A DNA stretch of 19,916 bases. Source: Streptosporangiaceae bacterium (GTDB lineage: Bacteria > Actinomycetota > Actinomycetes > Streptosporangiales > Streptosporangiaceae). The position numbers were made by a program, and so were the translations under genes. This document shows, piece by piece, positions 6,597 to 13,524 of the stretch. The notes under the pieces are model-generated. The model saw nothing but the letters and a program-made list of their open reading frames with translations, had not been told where the DNA came from and made no database searches. Each line of letters opens with the position of its first letter. Within the stretch, counting starts at the first letter, position 1. The stretch spans positions 1 through 19,916 of the forward strand of contig JAICWX010000154.1 of assembly GCA_025934635.1 (NCBI GenBank), in the 5' to 3' direction.

Positions 6597-7417
6597 GCGG
6601 TCTGGAAGACGGGCCAGCAGATCTCGGTGCGGTGCCGCGAGGTGGGCTCGGTGAACGGCACCAGGTAGTACTCGCGGATCGGGCCCTCGACGCCGATGGC
6701 CCGCTCGGCGACCACCGTGCCCAGCGCGCCGTAGGTCTGGTCGGAATCGGCCGGCGACCCGGCGTGCAGCATCACCGCGGCCTCCAGGCCGGGAACGGTC
6801 ACGAGCTCGGCCGGGCCGCCGCCCCGCAGCGCCTCGTCAGGCACTGGCCCGTCGACCGGGACGAACGCGGTCAGCTCCGCCTCGTGGACCTCGAAGAACC
6901 CGGCCGGGAACAGGGCCCCGCCGGGCCCGGCGGGCACCTGGCCGGCCTGCTCGATCCGGCTGAAGAGCTGGCCGAAGGCGTCAGTGCCCCAGGCCCAGGC
7001 GTCCTGGACGGCCACCGTGCCCCGGACGGCGAGCGCCCGGGTGGCCGGGATCGACCGGAACTCGACCTCCGGGCGCACCGGCGGGCCCTCGAGCAGCGCC
7101 CGCAGGCTGGTCACGCTCATCTGCAGCTCGGCCAGCTTGGCTTCCATCGCGGTCAGGTGCGCGATGATCTCCTTGGTCCTGGTCTCCACGTCGGGTGCCC
7201 GCACGACGGCCCGCACCTGGTCGAGCGGCATGCCGAGGTCGCGGAACCGGCGGATGACCTGGGCCAGGGGCACCTGTCCGGGGTCGTAGTAGCGGTAGCC
7301 GCTGAACTCGTCGATCCGGGCGGGCTCGAGCAGCCCCTGGTCGTGGTAGAAACGCAGCGCCTTGACGCTGAGATGGGTCATGCGGGAGAAGTCGCCGATC
7401 GGCACCAGGACGCTCAT
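6593..7417 (-). CDS. MerR-family regulator with GyrI-like ligand domain (BmrR-like)
   Basis: This protein of about 274 residues has an N-terminal MerR winged HTH (residues 4-72: LVPIGDFSRMTHLSVKALRFYH, wing FSGYRYYD), a coiled-coil linker (about 80-112, with TAMEAKLAELQMSVTSL) and a C-terminal GyrI/BmrR-like effector domain (about 115-274) expected to bind drugs. It should activate the DHA2 exporter 33 bp downstream through the 19-bp-spacer promoter. ATG 7417 is the likeliest start by family comparison (MSVLVPIGDFSR); ATG 7420 and an upstream TTG/GTG frame are alternatives. No ribosome binding site precedes either ATG. A TnpB element abuts the start region, and the matching MerR-type promoter plus an AAGAGG sequence lie beyond that element at 8771-8838. 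Expression may therefore be altered. The coding sequence itself is intact. Confidence 0.9.
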   Translation of the reverse strand: MSVLVPIGDFSRMTHLSVKALRFYHDQGLLEPARIDEFSGYRYYDPGQVPLAQVIRRFRDLGMPLDQVRAVVRAPDVETRTKEIIAHLTAMEAKLAELQMSVTSLRALLEGPPVRPEVEFRSIPATRALAVRGTVAVQDAWAWGTDAFGQLFSRIEQAGQVPAGPGGALFPAGFFEVHEAELTAFVPVDGPVPDEALRGGGPAELVTVPGLEAAVMLHAGSPADSDQTYGALGTVVAERAIGVEGPIREYYLVPFTEPTSRHRTEICWPVFQTA

Positions 7418-7420
7418 CAT

Positions 7421-8758
7421 TTTTCGGCGTGGGACCCCGGTCTTCAGGCCAGGGGACAAACGCCGCTCCCCTCTCGGCGTGTCAGGTTCAGATATCCGGA
7501 TATGGTCGAATAAGATTTCCCGTCATGAGGACGGCGTACAAGTGCCGGGCATACCCCGACCAGGAGCAGGCTAGCGTGCTGAAACGCACGTTTGGCTGCG
7601 TCCGCGTTGCCTGGAACCGGACCCTGGCCTGGCGGCAGCAGCGCTACCAGGCAGATAAGACCGGGACGACCTACAACCAGGCCAGCGCCTACCTGACCGC
7701 CTTGAAAACCACCGAAGAACTGGCCTGGCTGAACGAAGTGTCCGCGATCCCGCTGCAGCAGGCGATCCGGCACCAGCAGGCCGCCTATGCCGCGTTCTAC
7801 GCCAAGCGGGCCCGGTACCCGCGGTTCAAGACCCGCAACAGCCGCCAATCCGCGGAGTACACCCGGTCCGGGTTCCGGTGGCGCGACGGCCACCTGTACC
7901 TGGCCAAGATGAGCACGCCGCTGGCGTTCGCCTGGTCCCGGTCCGAGGTGGACCTCGCCACGATCGACCCGTCGACGGTGACGGTGTCCCGGGACCCGTG
8001 CGGACGCTGGTACGTCTCCCTCGCCGTCGACGTGCCCGAACCAGATCCGCTGCCTGCTACCAGCCGGGCCGTCGGGGTAGACCTCGGGGTCAAGGATTTC
8101 GCGGTGACCAGCGACGAGCAGCGGGTCCCCAACCCCCGGCACCTGGAGCGCCGGGTCAAGAACCTGGCCCGCTACCAGCGGCGACTGGCCCGCTGCCAGC
8201 CTGGCTCCGCCAACCGCGCCAAAGCCAAGGCGAAGGCCGCCCGGGCGCACCGCAAGGTCCGCGCCGCCCGCGCCGATTTCCTCCACAAGACCAGCACCCG
8301 CCTGATCCGCGACCACCACCTGATCTGCCTGGAAGACCTCGCCGTCAAAAACATGGTCCGCAACCGCAGGGTGGCCAGGGCGATCTCGGACTGCGGATGG
8401 GGGACCTTCCGGGCCATGCTGGAGTACAAGGCGGCCCGGTACGGGCGGCGGGTGGTCGTGATCGACCGGTGGTTCCCGTCGTCGAAGATGTGCTCGGCCT
8501 GCGGGCATGTCCTCGCCGAACTGGGCTTGAAGGTCCGGGCATGGACGTGCCCGTCCTGCGGTGCCCGGCATGACCGGGATGTCAACGCCGCGAAGAACAT
8601 CCTGGCGGCAGGTCTTGCCGTAGCCAGGGGCGACCCTGACCATGCCTGCGGAGCTGATGTCAGACATCCGGGTCCTCCCGGGTGCAGTCGCGCTGTGAAA
8701 CAGGAACCCCGGCCCGCGAGGACCGGAATCTTCGTCTATCAGGGCGGAGGGTAGTCAA
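7421..8758 (+). mobile_element. TnpB-only IS200/IS605-type element (IS1341-like)
   Basis: The element contains one intact tnpB and no tnpA transposase, so it would depend on a TnpA supplied elsewhere. The right end is well supported: the tnpB stop is followed by TCAA (8755-8758), preceded by the two hairpins of an omega/reRNA tail; TCAA is the right cleavage tetranucleotide known for IS608. The left end is less certain. The gap 7421-7524 holds hairpin-forming repeats typical of a left end: ACGCCG-N9-CGGCGT (7460-7480), AGGGGA/TCCCCT (7452-7473) and the perfect palindrome ATATCCGGATAT (7492-7503). The boundary could lie anywhere from about 7418 (after CTCAT) to 7446 (after TCTTCA). The element lies between the merR gene and its apparent promoter at 8808-8838. 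Confidence 0.75.
7525..8754 (+). CDS. tnpB: RNA-guided endonuclease TnpB
   Basis: This 409-residue TnpB has close to the length of the characterised ISDra2 enzyme. The N-terminal part (MRTAYKCRAYPDQEQASVLKR, FGCVRVAWN) is the usual wedge/helical region. The RuvC residues are all present: Asp186 in VGVDLGVKD, Glu270 in LICLED, and Asp352 in HDRDVNAAKNI. The zinc finger CSAC...CPSC (Cys323, 326, 342, 345) sits between the last two. The nuclease is thus predicted active; guided by reRNA, TnpB cuts DNA next to a short TAM and helps retain the element after excision. The start is ATG 7525; the frame extends upstream, but family alignment supports MRTAYK. The last 50 codons, past the RuvC domain, overlap the reRNA, and the stop codon is 4 bp from the element's right end. 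Confidence 0.93.
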   Translation: MRTAYKCRAYPDQEQASVLKRTFGCVRVAWNRTLAWRQQRYQADKTGTTYNQASAYLTALKTTEELAWLNEVSAIPLQQAIRHQQAAYAAFYAKRARYPRFKTRNSRQSAEYTRSGFRWRDGHLYLAKMSTPLAFAWSRSEVDLATIDPSTVTVSRDPCGRWYVSLAVDVPEPDPLPATSRAVGVDLGVKDFAVTSDEQRVPNPRHLERRVKNLARYQRRLARCQPGSANRAKAKAKAARAHRKVRAARADFLHKTSTRLIRDHHLICLEDLAVKNMVRNRRVARAISDCGWGTFRAMLEYKAARYGRRVVVIDRWFPSSKMCSACGHVLAELGLKVRAWTCPSCGARHDRDVNAAKNILAAGLAVARGDPDHACGADVRHPGPPGCSRAVKQEPRPARTGIFVYQGGG

Positions 8759-8774
8759 GGGACAGGATTACCTC
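8694..8774 (+). ncRNA. TnpB omega/reRNA 3' scaffold plus predicted guide
   Basis: The 3' end of tnpB encodes the typical reRNA tail: a GTGAAACAGGAACC lead-in (8694-8707), hairpin 8709-8715/8720-8726 (GCGA loop, one mismatch) and hairpin 8730-8736/8743-8749 (two G-U pairs), then GTAGTCAA ending at 8758. The guide would be the roughly 16 nt that follow (8759-8774), which is flanking host DNA from the merR leader. The 5' boundary is not defined; reRNAs commonly extend further into tnpB. Confidence 0.6.
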
Positions 8775-8794
8775 TTCATCATCAACATCAACGG

Positions 8795-8838
8795 GATCAC
8801 GTGCGTGATCATCAGGCCTCCCGTTAGGGGAGAGTCAA
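8795..8838 (-). promoter_or_regulatory. Second MerR-type promoter (probable original merR promoter)
   Basis: On the minus strand TTGACT (8838-8833), a 19-bp spacer and GATGAT (8813-8808) form a MerR-type promoter. The spacer dyad CTCCC-GTTAG-GGGAG (8818-8832) nearly copies the exporter site at 6576-6590. The promoter points left, toward merR, but the TnpB element lies in between. A second perfect dyad, GATCAC-N4-GTGATC (8795-8810), overlaps the -10 box and start point. On the plus strand the GGGGAG half-site also serves as the ribosome site of the APH-like gene. Confidence 0.7.
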
Positions 8839-8842
8839 GAGC

Positions 8843-9730
8843 GTGAAGATGCATGATGGCGAGGCCGACATCGACGAGGGGCTGGTCCGGCGGCTGGTAG
8901 CCGGGCAGTTCCCGGACCTGGCCAGCCTGCCGGTGACCGCGTTCCGGTCGACCGGGACGGTGAACGCGATCTACCGGCTGGGTGACGGCCTGTACGTGCG
9001 GCTGCCGCGGATGGGCCGGTGGGCGCGGGACCTGGAGCGGGAGGCCCGCTGGCTGCCGCGGCTGGCGGGCAGGCTGCCGCTCCAGGTCCCCGAGCCGGTG
9101 GCCCTCGGGCGGCCTGGCGTCGGCTACCCGTTCGGCTGGGCGATCTTCCGGTGGATCGAGGGGCGACCGTATGCGGGCGAGCTGGTGGACGAACGACAGG
9201 CGGCGCGGGACCTGGCCCGGTTCGTGACCGCGCTGCGTCAGGTCGGTACCGCGGATGCGCCCCGCGCCGGGCGCAGGCCGCTGCGCGAGCTCGACGCCGG
9301 GACCCGGGCCGGGATCGAGGACGCCGGCGAGGATATTGACCGCGACGCCGTCCTGGCCGCCTGGGAACTCGCCCTGCAGGCGCCCGCCTGGGACGGCACG
9401 GCGCGGGCCTGGATCCACGCCGACCTGCTCCCGCCCAACCTGCTGGTCGAGGAGGGACGGCTGCGCGCGGTGATCGACTTCGGCGCGGCCGGCGCCGGGG
9501 ATCCGGCCGCCGACCTGATCGCGGCGTGGAGCGTGTTCGGGCCGGCCGGGCGGGAGGTGTTCCGGGATGCGCTCGATACCGGTGACGGCGGCTGGGAGCG
9601 GGCCCGCGGCGTCGCGCTGCACCAGGCGGTCATGCTCATTCCGTATTACCGCGTGACCAACCCGGGCATGGCCGCGCTGGGCCGGCGCACGGTCGGGCAG
9701 GTGCTGGCCGATGTCAGGGCGCGGGGATAG
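8843..9730 (+). CDS. Aminoglycoside phosphotransferase-family (APH-fold) kinase
   Basis: This 295-residue APH/ChoK-fold protein has an N-terminal lobe with a TGTVNAIYRLGDGLYVRLPR nucleotide-binding hairpin (residues 37-56; Arg in place of the usual Lys in this subgroup) and the Glu helix LEREARWL (64-71). The catalytic motif is WIHADLLPPNLLV (190-202; His192, Asp194, Asn199) and the metal motif is VIDFGAAGAGDPAADL (210-225; Asp212). Such enzymes phosphorylate small molecules, including aminoglycosides and macrolides; the substrate is not deducible. The start is GTG 8843 with GGGGAG about 10 nt upstream; ATG 8849 is an alternative. It is divergent from the MerR-type promoter at 8808-8838 and so may have formed a resistance locus with merR and the exporter before the TnpB element landed. 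It overlaps the convergent Lrp gene by 17 bp at the 3' end. Confidence 0.9.
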   Translation: MKMHDGEADIDEGLVRRLVAGQFPDLASLPVTAFRSTGTVNAIYRLGDGLYVRLPRMGRWARDLEREARWLPRLAGRLPLQVPEPVALGRPGVGYPFGWAIFRWIEGRPYAGELVDERQAARDLARFVTALRQVGTADAPRAGRRPLRELDAGTRAGIEDAGEDIDRDAVLAAWELALQAPAWDGTARAWIHADLLPPNLLVEEGRLRAVIDFGAAGAGDPAADLIAAWSVFGPAGREVFRDALDTGDGGWERARGVALHQAVMLIPYYRVTNPGMAALGRRTVGQVLADVRARG

Positions 9731-10220
9731 GCAGCGGGCGCGGCGGGACCGGGGCCGAGTGCACGATCGAGGTGGTGGTGCGGCCGTGCGGGGTGAACAG
9801 GTCGAGGATGGGTTCCAGCTCGTCGATGGAGTGCAGGTGAAGCTTCACGAAGTAGCAGTCCTCGCCGGTGATCCGGTAGCACTCGGTGATGGCCGGCACC
9901 TCGCTGGCGATCCCGGGGATCAGCCGCAGCCCGCCGCCGGACGGGCTGATCCGGACGATGGCGAACAGGGTGTAGCCCAGCGCCCGCGGGTCGACGTCGG
10001 CCCGGTAGGACAGCGTGCCGGTTTCCTCCAGGCGGCGCAGCCGGTCGGCGGTGGCCGGCCCGGACAGCCCGATCCGCCGCGCCAGTTCGGCGACCCGCAG
10101 GCGGGGCTCGGCCTGGAGCTCCGCGGCGATCCGCCGGTCGGTGGCGTCCAGCAGCGACTCAGGCATTTCGAAGGCCTGACGCACGAATTCCCTTTGTTCT
10201 GACGGTATTTTCATGCTCAC
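9714..10220 (-). CDS. Lrp/AsnC-family transcriptional regulator
   Basis: This 168-residue protein has the Lrp/AsnC layout: an N-terminal HTH (residues 24-70: LLDATDRRIAAELQAEPRLRVAELARRIGLSGPATADRLRRLEETG) and a C-terminal RAM ligand-binding domain (about 78-150; VDPRALGYTLFAIVRI, ITGEDCYFVKLHLHSIDELE). It probably senses an amino acid and controls the divergent EamA exporter, as Lrp-type regulators commonly do for amino-acid exporters. The start is GTG 10220 or ATG 10214. TAATAT on the minus strand (10232-10227) lies exactly 7 nt before the GTG, consistent with a leaderless message, while AAGGGTG could act as a ribosome site for the ATG. An N-terminal extension of about 18 residues precedes the usual family start. 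Confidence 0.92.
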   Translation of the reverse strand: MSMKIPSEQREFVRQAFEMPESLLDATDRRIAAELQAEPRLRVAELARRIGLSGPATADRLRRLEETGTLSYRADVDPRALGYTLFAIVRISPSGGGLRLIPGIASEVPAITECYRITGEDCYFVKLHLHSIDELEPILDLFTPHGRTTTSIVHSAPVPPRPLPIPAP

Positions 10221-10226
10221 CCTTGC

Positions 10227-10265
10227 ATATTAACCTTCCCGGGTCGCCTCTTAGCTTCGTATGCT
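10227..10265. promoter_or_regulatory. Divergent Lrp/EamA promoter region, leaderless on both sides
   Basis: In the 51-bp gap, TAATAT (minus strand, 10232-10227) lies 7 nt from GTG 10220, and TATGCT (plus strand, 10260-10265) lies 7 nt from GTG 10272. Neither has a good -35 box, which fits activator-dependent or Lrp-controlled promoters. The AT-rich stretch 10225-10233 stands out from its surroundings. Confidence 0.5.
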
Positions 10266-10271
10266 GCCCGA

Positions 10272-11132
10272 GTGCCAAGCCGGCGGGTACCCCCGCAGTC
10301 GTTCTTCGTGGTCAGCGCGGTGTTCCATTACCTGGGGCCGTCACTGGCGGTGCTGCTGTTCACCCGGCTCGACGTGCTCGGGGTGGCGTGGCTGCGGGTC
10401 GCCAGCGCAGCCGCGGTGTTCGCGCTGTGGCGGCGGCCATGGCGGGCATACCGGCAGCTCGGCGGGGGCAGCCGCCGCACGCTGCTGGCCCTGGGCGTGG
10501 TGCTGGCCCTGATGAACACGGCGTTCTACCTGGCGGTGGACCGGCTGCCGCTCTCGACGGTGGGCGCGATCGAGTTCCTCGGCACGGTGATCCTGGCCGC
10601 TGCCGGGACGCGGACCCCGCGCAACGCTGCCGCCCTCGCGCTGACGACGGGAGGCGTGGCCGCCATCACGGCGATCCGGCTGGCCGGGCAGCCGCTCGGG
10701 TTCGCTTTCGCCTTCGCCAACTGCGCGCTGTTCATGCTGTACATCGTGCTCGGCCACCGGATCGCGAACACCGGCGGGCCCGGCGGGATCGACCGGCTGG
10801 GGGCGGCCATGCTGATCGCCGCGGTGGCGGCGACGCCGTGGGGCCTGGGCGGTGCGCTGCCCGCGTTCGGCCATCCGCTGCTGCTGCTGGCCGGCGCCGG
10901 GGTGGGGATCTGCTCGTCGGTGATCCCCTACGTGACCGACCAGCTGGCCATGGCCCGGCTGCCGCGCGCCACGTTCTCGCTCATGATGGCGCTGCTGCCG
11001 GCGGTCGCCACCGTCACCGGCGCGATCGTGCTGCGCCAGGTCCCCACCATCGCCGACATCGCGGGGATCGCCCTGGTCGTGCTGGGGGTGGGCCTGCATT
11101 CCGAACATCAGCAAGAAAACGAGAGGACATGA
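10272..11132 (+). CDS. EamA/DMT-superfamily exporter (RhtA-like)
   Basis: This 286-residue membrane protein has about ten hydrophobic segments and the internal duplication typical of EamA (drug/metabolite transporter) proteins. Segments such as FLGTVILAAAGTRTPRNAAALALTTGGVAAI and the closing VPTIADIAGIALVVLGVGL resemble the RhtA threonine/homoserine exporter subgroup. It probably exports an amino acid or related metabolite across the cytoplasmic membrane. GTG 10272 was chosen because a -10-like TATGCT ends 7 nt before it and no ribosome site exists, so it is likely leaderless. An ATG at 10261 is in another frame. The stop overlaps the aldo/keto reductase start by 4 bp (ATGA, 11129-11132), showing a two-gene operon. 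The divergent Lrp gene is the likely regulator. Confidence 0.9.
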   Translation: MPSRRVPPQSFFVVSAVFHYLGPSLAVLLFTRLDVLGVAWLRVASAAAVFALWRRPWRAYRQLGGGSRRTLLALGVVLALMNTAFYLAVDRLPLSTVGAIEFLGTVILAAAGTRTPRNAAALALTTGGVAAITAIRLAGQPLGFAFAFANCALFMLYIVLGHRIANTGGPGGIDRLGAAMLIAAVAATPWGLGGALPAFGHPLLLLAGAGVGICSSVIPYVTDQLAMARLPRATFSLMMALLPAVATVTGAIVLRQVPTIADIAGIALVVLGVGLHSEHQQENERT

Positions 11133-12118
11133 CTGTGGACTACGTGAAGCTGGGCTTGTCCGGGCTGAAAGTCTCCCGGGTCTGCCTGGGCATGATGAGC
11201 TACGGCAGCCAGGCGGAGCAGGCCTGGCATCTCGACGAGGCCGCGGCCGAGCCGATCATCAAGGCGGCGGCCGACGGCGGCATCACGTTCTTCGACACCG
11301 CCGACACCTACTCCGGCGGCGTGAGCGAGCAGTTCACCGGGCGCCTGCTCGGCCGCGTCTTCGGCCGCCGCGAGGACTACGTTCTGGCCACCAAGGTCTA
11401 CTTCCCGATGGGCCCCGGTCCCAATGACCGGGGGCTGAGCCGTAAGCACGTGCTCGCCGCCATCGACGCCTCGCTGGGCCGGCTCGGGACCGACTACGTG
11501 GACCTGTACCAGATCCACCGGTGGGACTACAGCACCCCGGTCGAGGAGACGATGGAGGCGCTGCACGAGGTGGTCCGGGCGGGCAAGGCCCGCTACATCG
11601 GCGCGAGCAGCATGTACGCCTGGCAGTTCGCCAAGGCCCAGCACGTGGCCGAGCGGCACGGCTGGACCAGGTTCTCCTCCATGCAGAACCACTACAACCT
11701 GATGTACCGGGAGGAGGAGCGGGAGATGCTCCCGCTGTGCGCCGACCAGGGCGTTGCCGTGCTGCCGTACAGCCCGCTGGCCCGCGGGATGCTGGCCGGG
11801 AACCGGAGCCGCCAGGGCGAGCGCCGCACGACCCGGGCCGGGAGCGACCCGCTGTCCGATGAGCGGTACAGCACCGGCGCCGACTTCGACGTGGCGGACC
11901 GGCTGACGGAGGTGGCGGCGGAGCGCGGCGCTCCCCCGGCCCAGGTCGCGCTGGCCTGGCTGCTGGGCCGTCCGGGCGTGACCGCGCCGATCGTCGGCGC
12001 GACCCGGCTCGGTCACATCGCCGACGCGCTGGCCGCGACCGAGCTGACCCTCACCGACGGGGAGGAGGCCCGCCTCGAGGAGCCTTACGTCCCGCACCCG
12101 GTGCTCGCCCACAGCTAG
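11129..12118 (+). CDS. Aldo/keto reductase
   Basis: This 329-residue TIM-barrel NADPH-dependent oxidoreductase of the aldo/keto reductase superfamily has a complete catalytic tetrad: Asp56 and Tyr61 in FFDTADTYSGG, Lys89 in LATKVYF, and His130 in LYQIHRWD. Further family features are GASSMYAWQ, QNHYNLMYRE, PYSPLARGML and the C-terminal cofactor loop PIVGATRLGHI. The sequence is closest in style to the YajO/Kv-beta-like subgroup that reduces small aldehydes and ketones; the substrate is unknown. GAGAGG 11121-11126 is the ribosome site, and its ATG overlaps the EamA stop codon, so the two are coupled. Pairing with an exporter suggests detoxification or processing of the exported compound, which is inference. 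Confidence 0.94.
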   Translation: MTVDYVKLGLSGLKVSRVCLGMMSYGSQAEQAWHLDEAAAEPIIKAAADGGITFFDTADTYSGGVSEQFTGRLLGRVFGRREDYVLATKVYFPMGPGPNDRGLSRKHVLAAIDASLGRLGTDYVDLYQIHRWDYSTPVEETMEALHEVVRAGKARYIGASSMYAWQFAKAQHVAERHGWTRFSSMQNHYNLMYREEEREMLPLCADQGVAVLPYSPLARGMLAGNRSRQGERRTTRAGSDPLSDERYSTGADFDVADRLTEVAAERGAPPAQVALAWLLGRPGVTAPIVGATRLGHIADALAATELTLTDGEEARLEEPYVPHPVLAHS

Positions 12119-12147
12119 GCTCCCGCGGCCGGGGACCGGTGCCGCGA

Positions 12148-12153
12148 TAGCCT
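12148..12153 (+). promoter_or_regulatory. -10-like box of the methyltransferase gene
   Basis: TAGCCT lies 7 nt before GTG 12161 in a 42-bp gap without a Shine-Dalgarno sequence, which is consistent with a leaderless start. No clear -35 was found. A GC-rich imperfect hairpin just before it (12126-12145) could terminate the reductase operon. Confidence 0.35.
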
Positions 12154-12160
12154 TCCAGGC

Positions 12161-12949
12161 GTGACCGATCGCGAGACGCGCAGGCTTTCCTTCGGGTCCG
12201 TCGCCGAGGACTACGACCGGTACCGGCCCTCGCCGCCAGCGCAGGCGCTGGACTGGCTGATCCCGCCGGGCGCGACGGCGGTCCTCGACCTGGCGGCGGG
12301 GACCGGCATCGTGACCAGGGAACTCATCGGGCGTGCCGCGCGGGTGGTCGCGGTGGAGCCGGACGAGCGGATGCGGGCCGTGCTCTCGGCCAGGTGCCCG
12401 CAGGCCGAGGTGCTGGCCGGGCGCGGCGAGGACATCCCGCTGCCGGACGCGGCGGTGGACGCGGTCGTGATCGCGGCCGCCTGGCACTGGCTCGACCCCG
12501 AGCGGGCGGTGCCGGAGATCACCCGGGTGCTGCGCCCGGGCGGCCAGCTCGGCGTGATCTGGGTATCCAGGGACGACCGGGTGCCGTGGGTGGCGGAGTT
12601 CAACGTCCTCGCGCGCGAGGCGCGCGAGGCGGACGGGCCGGACGGCCAGCCCGCAGCCGGGCTTTTCGAAGCGGGGCTCGGCGACCGGCGCCGGCGCCGG
12701 CGGGTCGAGTTCCCGCCCGGCACGCCGCTGTCGCCGGCGCAGGAGCGGCTGGTGGAATTCTCGGTGCCGATGACCCGGGATCAGCTGGCGGGCCTGCTCG
12801 GCACCTACAGCGGGATCATCACGCTGGAACCGGAACGGCGGGCCGAATTCTCCCGGCGGGTCAGGTCGTTCCTCGACCGCCAGCGGTGGGACGAGACCGA
12901 CGTGCCGCTGATCTGCCGGTGCCTGCGCAGTACCCGGCTGCCCGGTTAG
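12161..12949 (+). CDS. Class I SAM-dependent methyltransferase
   Basis: This 262-residue protein has an N-terminal lead (RRLSFGSVAEDYDRYRPSPP) typical of UbiE/Methyltransf_11-type enzymes. Motif I is VLDLAAGTGIVTREL (about 41-55), the acidic loop that binds the ribose is VVAVEPDERM, then GRGEDIPLPDAAVDAVV and the post-motif helix RVLRPGGQLGVIW. It transfers a methyl group from S-adenosylmethionine to an unknown small molecule. The start is GTG 12161, probably leaderless. An Arg-rich stretch (DRRRRRRVEF, about 176-185) interrupts the C-terminal half. The gene converges on the TetR gene and overlaps it by 4 bp (TTAG). Its 42-bp distance from the reductase on the same strand would permit readthrough from that operon. 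Confidence 0.9.
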   Translation: MTDRETRRLSFGSVAEDYDRYRPSPPAQALDWLIPPGATAVLDLAAGTGIVTRELIGRAARVVAVEPDERMRAVLSARCPQAEVLAGRGEDIPLPDAAVDAVVIAAAWHWLDPERAVPEITRVLRPGGQLGVIWVSRDDRVPWVAEFNVLAREAREADGPDGQPAAGLFEAGLGDRRRRRRVEFPPGTPLSPAQERLVEFSVPMTRDQLAGLLGTYSGIITLEPERRAEFSRRVRSFLDRQRWDETDVPLICRCLRSTRLPG

Positions 12950-13524
12950 CTGCCGCGCAGGCCCCGGTCGATGAAGCGGATCATCCACTCGAAGCTCTCG
13001 TCGGGGTCGTTGCTCCACTGGAAGCCGCCGGAAGCCTCCAGTGCGGCGAAGCCGTGGATGGTGCAGCGGACGGTCCTGATGGCGTGGTCCATCTCGTCCT
13101 CGCCGATGCCGTAGCCGCGCAGCACGGCGGCGATGGTGGCGAGCACGCGGGTGGTCGCGGCCAGGAGCGGGTCATCCGGGCCGCGGAGCACGGCGCCCCC
13201 GCCGCCCGCGGTGGCCGTGTACCGGCCCGGGTGCTCCGTGACGTAGCCGCGGACCGCGTGCAGCAGGGCGGCCAGGGCGTCGGCGCCTGACCGGCCCTGC
13301 ACCGCGTCGCGGATCACCTCGCCGACCTCGGTCATGGCCAGGGTGGCCAGCTGGTGCTGCACGTCTTCAAGCCCGCCGACGTGCTTGTAGAGCGAAGGGG
13401 GGCGGACGCCGAGCCGCTCGGCCAGCAGGCCCATGGTCAGCCCGGCGTAGCCGATCTCGTCGGCCAGGCCGGCCGCGGCGGCGACGACGTCGCCGCCGTT
13501 CAGCCCCGCTCTAGGCACGGGCAT
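12946..13524 (-). CDS. TetR-family repressor with WHG-type C-terminal domain
   Basis: This 192-residue regulator has an N-terminal TetR HTH (residues 10-57: DVVAAAAGLADEIGYAGLTMGLLAERLGVRPPSLYKHVGGL) and a C-terminal alpha-helical ligand domain with IHGFAALEASGGFQW, as in TetR_C_33/WHG-type regulators. It is the second gene of an operon: its ATG at 13524 overlaps the end of the alpha/beta hydrolase gene by 14 bp. It most likely binds the two GCTAA-N5-TTAGC operators upstream of that operon and so represses itself and the hydrolase. The inducer is unknown and could be a hydrolase substrate or product. Confidence 0.92.
   Translation of the reverse strand: MPVPRAGLNGGDVVAAAAGLADEIGYAGLTMGLLAERLGVRPPSLYKHVGGLEDVQHQLATLAMTEVGEVIRDAVQGRSGADALAALLHAVRGYVTEHPGRYTATAGGGGAVLRGPDDPLLAATTRVLATIAAVLRGYGIGEDEMDHAIRTVRCTIHGFAALEASGGFQWSNDPDESFEWMIRFIDRGLRGS

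Noticed and set aside
7421..7524. A tnpA transposase or remnant upstream of tnpB
   Set aside because: Only 104 bp with hairpin repeats; no Y1 transposase motif could be found on either strand.
10223..11128. Upstream extension of the aldo/keto reductase frame
   Set aside because: The extension is an off-frame reading of the EamA gene and is Arg/Gly/Ala-rich; the ATG at 11129 has a ribosome site and matches the family N-terminus.
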